This document shows positions 17,214 to 21,568 of a DNA stretch of 21,568 nucleotides, piece after piece. Made by a program: the position numbers and the translations under genes. Below the pieces are notes generated by a model. That model saw nothing but the letters and a program-made list of their open reading frames with translations. It was not told the DNA's origin and searched no databases. The DNA comes from an uncultured Prevotella sp. (GTDB lineage: Bacteria; Bacteroidota; Bacteroidia; Bacteroidales; Bacteroidaceae). The stretch is from positions 1-21,568 of the forward strand of contig CAKQFF010000017.1 of the NCBI GenBank assembly GCA_934230685.1. The letters are read 5' to 3'. Numbering within the stretch: the first letter of the stretch is position 1; each line of letters starts with the position of its first letter.

Positions 17214-17561
17214 CGAGCAGGATATCCAAAAGTCTCGAACATACTAAGGAAAATACTCTTGCCAAAGCGTCTTGGGCGAATGAAGAACAAATTGTTAGGC
17301 TCATCCTCCAACATCGGCAAGTACATCGTCTTGTCGACATAATAGTTGTTCTGCTCAATGACTTTCACAAAGTCAGACATTCCATAGGGTATTCTTTTTA
17401 CTTGCTCCATAAACCACCTTCTGTTTTTATGACGATAAAGTTACTACTTATATCCGATACAAACAAGCTTTTGATTCATTTTCATTCTTTATTTGAATAA
17501 TCGGTTTGTTAAGTACTCACAAAAGCGGGACACTAATAAGCATTTTTCGGTTCATACTTAT

Positions 17562-17592
17562 TATGATATTTCAAAAAAACACATTACTTTTG
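17562..17592 (+). promoter_or_regulatory. Promoter for the cysteine-rich protein gene
   Basis: An exact -7 box TACTTTTG (17585-17592) has a weak -33 (TATG, 17562-17565) with a 19-base spacer. The expected start is near 17598, leaving about 55 bases of leader before the ATG at 17653. The remaining 17411-17561 stretch holds only the presumed promoter region of the truncated AAA gene (TAACTTTA at 17436-17443, minus). Confidence 0.5.
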
Positions 17593-17652
17593 CATACATG
17601 GAAACACGAAAAATACATAGTAATATATCATTTAAACTAATATTATATTGCG

Positions 17653-18735
17653 ATGAAAACAAGAATGGCACAATGCACTATTTTATATGAGACATGGCAG
17701 ATGCAATGTTGTGGTGACCCTATACAGGTAGGACAAGTAGTCAGTTTGCCCTGCATAAAGAAAGGGCCATACACTTGTGCATGCGGTATAAACATTGATT
17801 TTGATGAAGAGCATCACAATGAAGATGCCAATTGCCTGATACGTGGCAAAGTAACAGAGATACGATCGGTGTTTGTAGACAGTTATGCTAACGGGAAAAG
17901 TGACACCAGGTTAGTTGATGACCCAAACAACACTTTTGCAGTCATTGAGGTAGAGTATATAGACGGATGGGAGAAACCTGATTGTTATGAACACAGAAAA
18001 GGCAACAATCCCTGTTTCTACATCATCACTCTTGAAAATGCTGTAGAGTGTGTGCTTGACAGTTGCAACCTTCCATTGAACCAAGGAGCATATGTGAATA
18101 TTGCGCCTGATGATGACTCAAAGACTCTCTTTTGCGATGAAGAAGGTTCTGAAATTGGAACTGTTGACGAACTGACGATATACAAGGACGAGAAATCTCA
18201 GAAGATAGACCTGACGGCTTATAGCTGGCACAACGACCTACTCGCATGGCACAAGTTCTTTCAAGCAAACATCCATGACGGCTATAAGAATATTGATAAC
18301 ACTGAATGGCTTAAATGGTGGGCTAAAGGCTGGGCTCTTGCCAAGGAAATACGAGAACTTCTACCCATAGAAATCGGATTAACATACGGTCATCGTAGTC
18401 AAAGTGTTCAAGTTATAAACGGTGATGATCTTAATACCGAATCATTCCGCATATATCTCCCCAAGCATATGCAAAATAGAATTGACGAAGGATTATACAT
18501 TCCGAAGGCACACGTCAACAGTGAGATGAAGGATGATGAAAGCCTCAACTATATGTTTAAGCTGAACGAATCCGAACATAACATCCACCCCAACGACCGG
18601 GTTATGCTTGGCGTATCCGACCGTAAACAATATCAAACAGGAACAGTAATCCAATGCCCAACTAATGAACTGCTCATTCATACAGACTGGCCCTTGGATA
18701 TGGCAGAATATTATTCAATAGAATTGATTGTATAA
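17653..18735 (+). CDS. Cysteine-rich protein of unknown function with WQMQCCG motif (DUF6578-like N-terminus)
   Basis: I do not recognise a function. The 360-residue protein has no signal peptide or membrane segment. Its N-terminus has the motif ETWQMQCCGDPIQVG (13-27), which resembles DUF6578-type domains (from memory, unverified). Thirteen cysteines are present, clustered in the first 161 residues (C8, C19, C20, C34, C42, C44, C61, C111, C121, C133, C138, C161), with HH at 54-55, suggesting metal binding. A tryptophan-rich helical stretch lies at about 192-232 (WHNDLLAWHKFF, WLKWWAKGW), followed by a beta-rich C-terminal part (about 240-360). The start could also be the ATG at 17665. Codon use is A/T-richer than in the left half. 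It converges on the McrBC-like pair, so it is a neighbour rather than an operon member; a defence-related or regulatory role is only a guess. Confidence 0.8.
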   Translation: MKTRMAQCTILYETWQMQCCGDPIQVGQVVSLPCIKKGPYTCACGINIDFDEEHHNEDANCLIRGKVTEIRSVFVDSYANGKSDTRLVDDPNNTFAVIEVEYIDGWEKPDCYEHRKGNNPCFYIITLENAVECVLDSCNLPLNQGAYVNIAPDDDSKTLFCDEEGSEIGTVDELTIYKDEKSQKIDLTAYSWHNDLLAWHKFFQANIHDGYKNIDNTEWLKWWAKGWALAKEIRELLPIEIGLTYGHRSQSVQVINGDDLNTESFRIYLPKHMQNRIDEGLYIPKAHVNSEMKDDESLNYMFKLNESEHNIHPNDRVMLGVSDRKQYQTGTVIQCPTNELLIHTDWPLDMAEYYSIELIV

Positions 18736-18770
18736 CCATTTTACTTATGGATGTTTATCAGAAGCATTTG

Positions 18771-18819
18771 CTGCGACTTGTAGTTTTGCACATAGTTGGT
18801 ACAAAATTACAAGCCGTAG
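18771..18819 (+). repeat. 18-bp imperfect hairpin downstream of the cysteine-rich gene
   Basis: Arms 18771-18788 and 18802-18819 pair with 15 Watson-Crick pairs, two G-U wobbles and one A/C mismatch around a 13-base loop. The two wobbles pair only in plus-strand RNA, so the structure favours the transcript of the gene ending at 18735. There is no T-run after it, so it may be a 3'-stabilising hairpin rather than a classic terminator. Confidence 0.5.
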
Positions 18820-18842
18820 TTGAATACCGTAAAAACACCAAA

Positions 18843-18885
18843 CAATAAGGTTATCACTTGCCCAATGCATCATTTCACCTTATTG
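18843..18885 (-). repeat. 9-bp inverted repeat at the end of the DUF2357 nuclease gene
   Basis: CAATAAGGT and ACCTTATTG (18843-18851 and 18877-18885) enclose 25 bases and overlap the last codons of the minus-strand gene. In minus-strand RNA it is followed by TTTGGTGTTTTT, a moderately U-rich tract. A weak terminator for the McrBC-like operon is possible; the large loop lowers confidence. Confidence 0.3.
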
Positions 18886-21224
18886 CAATACTCCTTAAAC
18901 TCTGTTCTTGTCATTGCGATTCCCTTAGATGCGTTGCTGTCAAGTCCGTAAGTGAAAGGAGAGGACAGCGGAGTATATTTGCCCAACTTCAAGCAGATAC
19001 GGATAGGCTTGTCATAACCTCCATATTTCAAGGCTGAGCCTTTAGCTTCCGCTTTCTCTTTTGCCAGCACTTCACTCATATCCTTTGCTTCCACCGAGAG
19101 CACCTGATAATAACCTTTCACAATATGATTGTCTACAGGGGCAAAGTACTTTATCTTTTGGAAATCCACTCCTGAAAGGATTGACTTATATCCTGAGAAG
19201 AAAATATCGCTTTGACCATTAAATACCAACCATTTGGGTGTATTCACATGACCGTCTACTGATGCTATGTAGAACGTACCTTTGTTAACAGGCTCATCCG
19301 AGTATTCCAAACCCTTTTGAGGTATGCTTTCCTCAAGCAACCGCTCTCGTCCATTGTCATCCTCAAGCCAGTGGCGTATCTGCCGGCGCAAGGCTTGCTC
19401 TGAACTATTGGCATCTATGACAATGCTTCCATCCTCATTGTGCTGCTCTTGGTCGGGACGCAAAGGAAAAGCACCAATACCAATCAAGCGATTCGACTGC
19501 TGATAGTAGTAGTCACCATTCTCAGCATCAAGAGCCTCCAATGGTATGCGACCCGGAAACAGCACATAACCTGCAATGATCTCTTTCTTCAAGTGTTCAT
19601 GGTCGTGCCCTTCTTCTGTGTAATATATAGCATCACGATAGCGATGCATCTGGTCAATGGCACTAGCTGGCGGAACATCATAACGGCTGTCATATCTGCT
19701 GCCATTTTCATCAGTGTCGGCTATGCGGTATTTAGCATCAAACAGATAGGTAAACTTCATATTGCCTTCTGTCTGCTTACTCAATCTCAGCACGATGTCC
19801 GGACGCTGCACCGTTGTCATGGTATTGGTTCCTCTAATGGCCGACTGAGATTTGCCTTTATGCACTTCGGCATTGTAGCACACACTTGCCAACTCAATAC
19901 CAGCTTGGTTGATGAAACTTACCGAACCGCCATACACAAGTTGTGGAATAAAGTCGTTGGTAATGTCTCTGCCGTTCACCTTTGGATTGGCATTCTTGCC
20001 CAACTCGTTCATCACGTCCTGCACGATATTCTTCACCTTGATGAAGCACCATATCTCATAGAGGTCGCAAATGTCCTTCACTTCCAGTTTCCTCATGCCT
20101 TCCTCCAATTCGTAACCCTGTTGCAGTTCCACCCATTTTTCCATAATGGTCTTGTAGCCTTGGGCTTGTTTCATCACGAGGTTGTCTTGTGTGAATCCCT
20201 TGAATTGTCCTACACCACGGAAGAAGGCATTGTTCGAGAGCTGCATCAGCTCATTCTCCATATCGCTGAGCGAAGTGTCTATACGCTTGGGGTCGTCAAG
20301 ATGCAAGGCTGTCATTATGTGTTCCTTCACTACAACAAAACGGCGTGTCATCTCACGAATGGCATATTTCAAGAAACGGTTCTCTATTGTGTCATGACTC
20401 AACGTCAGTTCCTCTGTGCGGTATAGATGGGCGGGGTTGTCTTTGTGCATCTGGTATTCGTTTTCCAATTCTCTTGGAATATACGCCATACGCTCAGCTC
20501 TCTCATATTTGGCAATGGAGCGCAGCCGACGCTTGGGGCGGTCTATTATCTGACGTGCTGCCTTCATGATGTCGGCATAACATGACTTGAATATCTGCCA
20601 CCATATCAACGGATTGTTCTCACCTGCACCTTGACGCATACTGAGATAGGTATCCTTCAGAAACGATGTGCTCAGCATGGCATACTCATGCTCTATGTCA
20701 GAGATGATTATCTTCAAGTCGGAGCGATAGTCCAACTTGTAACTCAACACCTCGGTCATAAACTTCAATTCCTTGGTAAGCTCCTCTCCTTTCACTTTAT
20801 AGGTGATTCTAAAGTCGGTCATGCCCACTTGGTTATGAAAGTTCAATGAGCCATAGAGTTCATCACCTGTACTGATAATAGTGCTTTTGTCCTTGCCGTC
20901 TGTGCGCAGATGATCGTTGATGGCAAGCGACAATTCTTCCAAGTCTTTACCTTTACCACGTACAATAAGCGGATATTCTGTATTCTCAAAGAAAACCGCT
21001 TCATGGCGAATGTCATTTCCCTCCTGTGCGTTTCCGTCAAAAGAGAACTTGACATTCTGTGCTTCCGATGTGTAGCGGCACAACAACTTTGCGGCACTGT
21101 CTTGTTCGTCAGTGTCGATGCAAAGATTACGGACAGTCTCGGCTATTCTCCGCTCATGGTTAGGACATGAAAACCTTATTAATAAGTCCTCGTTTGTCAC
21201 TTCAAAGTTGAATACGCTTGCCAT
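18870..21224 (-). CDS. DUF2357 / PD-(D/E)XK nuclease, McrC-like component of a type IV restriction-like system
   Basis: A 784-residue protein with the layout of DUF2357-PDDEXK_7 restriction-endonuclease-like proteins, the nuclease partners of McrB-type AAA+ ATPases. The N-terminal half (about 75-340) is the DUF2357-like part, containing FLKDTYLSMRQG, RPKRRLRSI and TIENRFLKY. The nuclease core lies at about 385-560: E389 in LYEIWCF, P475-D476 in RPDIVL, and D496-A497-K498 in LFDAKYR, so all key residues of a PD-(D/E)XK site are present. DQMHRYRDAI (524-533) is the conserved helix after the core. A further C-terminal region (about 640-784) has no assignment. The start at 21224 lies 20 bases after the stop of the ATPase gene, indicating an operon. 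Such systems cut modified or invading DNA; specificity here is unknown. Confidence 0.88.
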   Translation of the reverse strand: MASVFNFEVTNEDLLIRFSCPNHERRIAETVRNLCIDTDEQDSAAKLLCRYTSEAQNVKFSFDGNAQEGNDIRHEAVFFENTEYPLIVRGKGKDLEELSLAINDHLRTDGKDKSTIISTGDELYGSLNFHNQVGMTDFRITYKVKGEELTKELKFMTEVLSYKLDYRSDLKIIISDIEHEYAMLSTSFLKDTYLSMRQGAGENNPLIWWQIFKSCYADIMKAARQIIDRPKRRLRSIAKYERAERMAYIPRELENEYQMHKDNPAHLYRTEELTLSHDTIENRFLKYAIREMTRRFVVVKEHIMTALHLDDPKRIDTSLSDMENELMQLSNNAFFRGVGQFKGFTQDNLVMKQAQGYKTIMEKWVELQQGYELEEGMRKLEVKDICDLYEIWCFIKVKNIVQDVMNELGKNANPKVNGRDITNDFIPQLVYGGSVSFINQAGIELASVCYNAEVHKGKSQSAIRGTNTMTTVQRPDIVLRLSKQTEGNMKFTYLFDAKYRIADTDENGSRYDSRYDVPPASAIDQMHRYRDAIYYTEEGHDHEHLKKEIIAGYVLFPGRIPLEALDAENGDYYYQQSNRLIGIGAFPLRPDQEQHNEDGSIVIDANSSEQALRRQIRHWLEDDNGRERLLEESIPQKGLEYSDEPVNKGTFYIASVDGHVNTPKWLVFNGQSDIFFSGYKSILSGVDFQKIKYFAPVDNHIVKGYYQVLSVEAKDMSEVLAKEKAEAKGSALKYGGYDKPIRICLKLGKYTPLSSPFTYGLDSNASKGIAMTRTEFKEYCNKVK

Positions 21225-21244
21225 GCTTTTTTCGATATGAATGG

Positions 21245-21568
21245 TTAGTTCCAGAAGGAAACGAAATGGTCACGCTTAAGTTGACTGAGCATACTATCAA
21301 TCTTCTTGATAGAATTTAGCTTGTCTTGTTCTCCCAACTGATTTGTGATAATATGGCGCAAGGCAGTAAGTATGTTCAAGTCGCCATATTGCTTGGCTTC
21401 ATCCACATTCACCTCTGCTTTGGCTATACGTTCTTTGTCTGCTTCCGAAGTTGTAATCTTCAGTTTCGTTTCATCGCCCTCTATGCGTGAGAGGATTTTC
21501 ATAAGCGTAAAATTATCCAATGCGTCCACACAGTTTGGCTGACCAAACTCTTTGGACGCTTGCAGGTA
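21245..21568 (-). CDS. C-terminal end of McrB-like AAA+ ATPase/GTPase (5' part outside window)
   Basis: The frame is open from the right edge to a stop at 21245, giving 107 residues of a protein whose start lies beyond the window. The segment FGQPNCVDALDNFTLMKILS, continuing RIEGDE, matches the end of the McrB-type AAA+ module, where a KILPRI-like motif follows the ATPase core. A charged helical tail ends the protein. An internal GTG at 21529 could be mistaken for a start, but coding continues upstream. It lies directly upstream of the DUF2357 nuclease, the usual order of motor then nuclease. Walker motifs cannot be checked here. Confidence 0.75.
   Translation of the reverse strand, partial: YLQASKEFGQPNCVDALDNFTLMKILSRIEGDETKLKITTSEADKERIAKAEVNVDEAKQYGDLNILTALRHIITNQLGEQDKLNSIKKIDSMLSQLKRDHFVSFWN

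Larger units (their letters stand above)
17048..17410 (-). pseudogene. Truncated AAA-ATPase-like / PD-(D/E)XK family gene (5' end only)
   Basis: The first 58-60 residues (17410 down to about 17231) match the start of the AAA-ATPase-like, DUF1703-type proteins abundant in Bacteroidales: RIPYGMSDF, YYVDKTMYLPMLED, and the P-loop region FFIRPRRFGKSIFLSM at 43-57. Full-length relatives are about 500-550 residues, with a C-terminal PD-(D/E)XK nuclease-like domain. Here the family likeness stops after SMFE, and the frame continues as unrelated sequence to a stop at 17048, antisense to the transposase-like remnant. A near-consensus -7 box (TAACTTTA, 17436-17443) and AGAAGG upstream of the ATG show that the front end is original. 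The product would lack most of the ATPase and all of the nuclease domain, so it is probably non-functional. Confidence 0.75.

Noticed and set aside
17598-17690. Small plus-strand frame (METRKIHSN...) overlapping the start of the cysteine-rich gene
   Set aside because: Its ATG falls at or next to the predicted transcript start, and it overlaps the main gene in another frame. No evidence of an independent product or leader peptide.
19440-20426. 328-codon plus-strand frame inside the DUF2357 nuclease gene
   Set aside because: Antisense to conserved nuclease motifs (RPDIVL, FDAKYR lie opposite its neighbourhood); the translation looks like a codon mirror without domain features.

Overview
The window looks like a chromosomal segment of a Bacteroidota species, most likely a Prevotella-like member of the Bacteroidales. 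Three things point there. Bacteroidota-type promoter elements (-7 box TAnnTTTG, sometimes with a -33 TTTG about 20 bases upstream) precede most transcription units. Start codons usually lack a strong Shine-Dalgarno sequence. One large secreted protein ends in a tail that resembles a type IX secretion (T9SS) sorting domain.

Left part (1-9430): conserved housekeeping genes. A secreted M13 zinc metallopeptidase (pepO, minus strand) runs off the left edge, missing only the last few codons. A minus-strand pair follows: a 7TM-HD phosphohydrolase of the PgpH (cyclic-di-AMP phosphodiesterase) type and the primosomal helicase priA, 7 bases apart. Divergent from this pair is a plus-strand pair, gltX (glutamyl-tRNA synthetase) and the Kdo transferase waaA/kdtA. 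It ends in a strong hairpin terminator that can serve both strands.

Middle (9431-16927): secreted proteins on the minus strand. A 1074-residue multidomain adhesin-like protein has choice-of-anchor J-like, fibronectin-like and CARDB-like regions plus the T9SS-like tail. After about 480 bases of non-coding and remnant sequence comes a two-gene glycosidase operon: a GH29 alpha-L-fucosidase followed by a GH3 glycosidase, coupled by an ATGA stop/start overlap. Debris flanks this operon on both sides. On its left is a perfect 26-bp inverted repeat with a 14-base spacer and two short gene remnants. On its right is the 5' end of what looks like a transposase gene, joined to a truncated AAA-ATPase-like gene. 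No SusC/SusD pair is visible, so this is not a complete classical polysaccharide utilisation locus.

Right part (17411-21568): accessory, defence-like DNA with visibly more A/T-rich codon use. A cysteine-rich 360-residue protein of unknown function (plus strand) converges on a minus-strand pair resembling a McrBC-type (type IV restriction) system. That pair is the C-terminal end of a McrB-like AAA+ ATPase, which enters from the right edge, and a 784-residue DUF2357 protein with a PD-(D/E)XK nuclease core. The convergent intergenic space holds two inverted repeats. The least explained objects are the 26-bp palindrome, the cysteine-rich neighbour of the McrBC-like pair, and the doubly truncated junction near 17211-17231.
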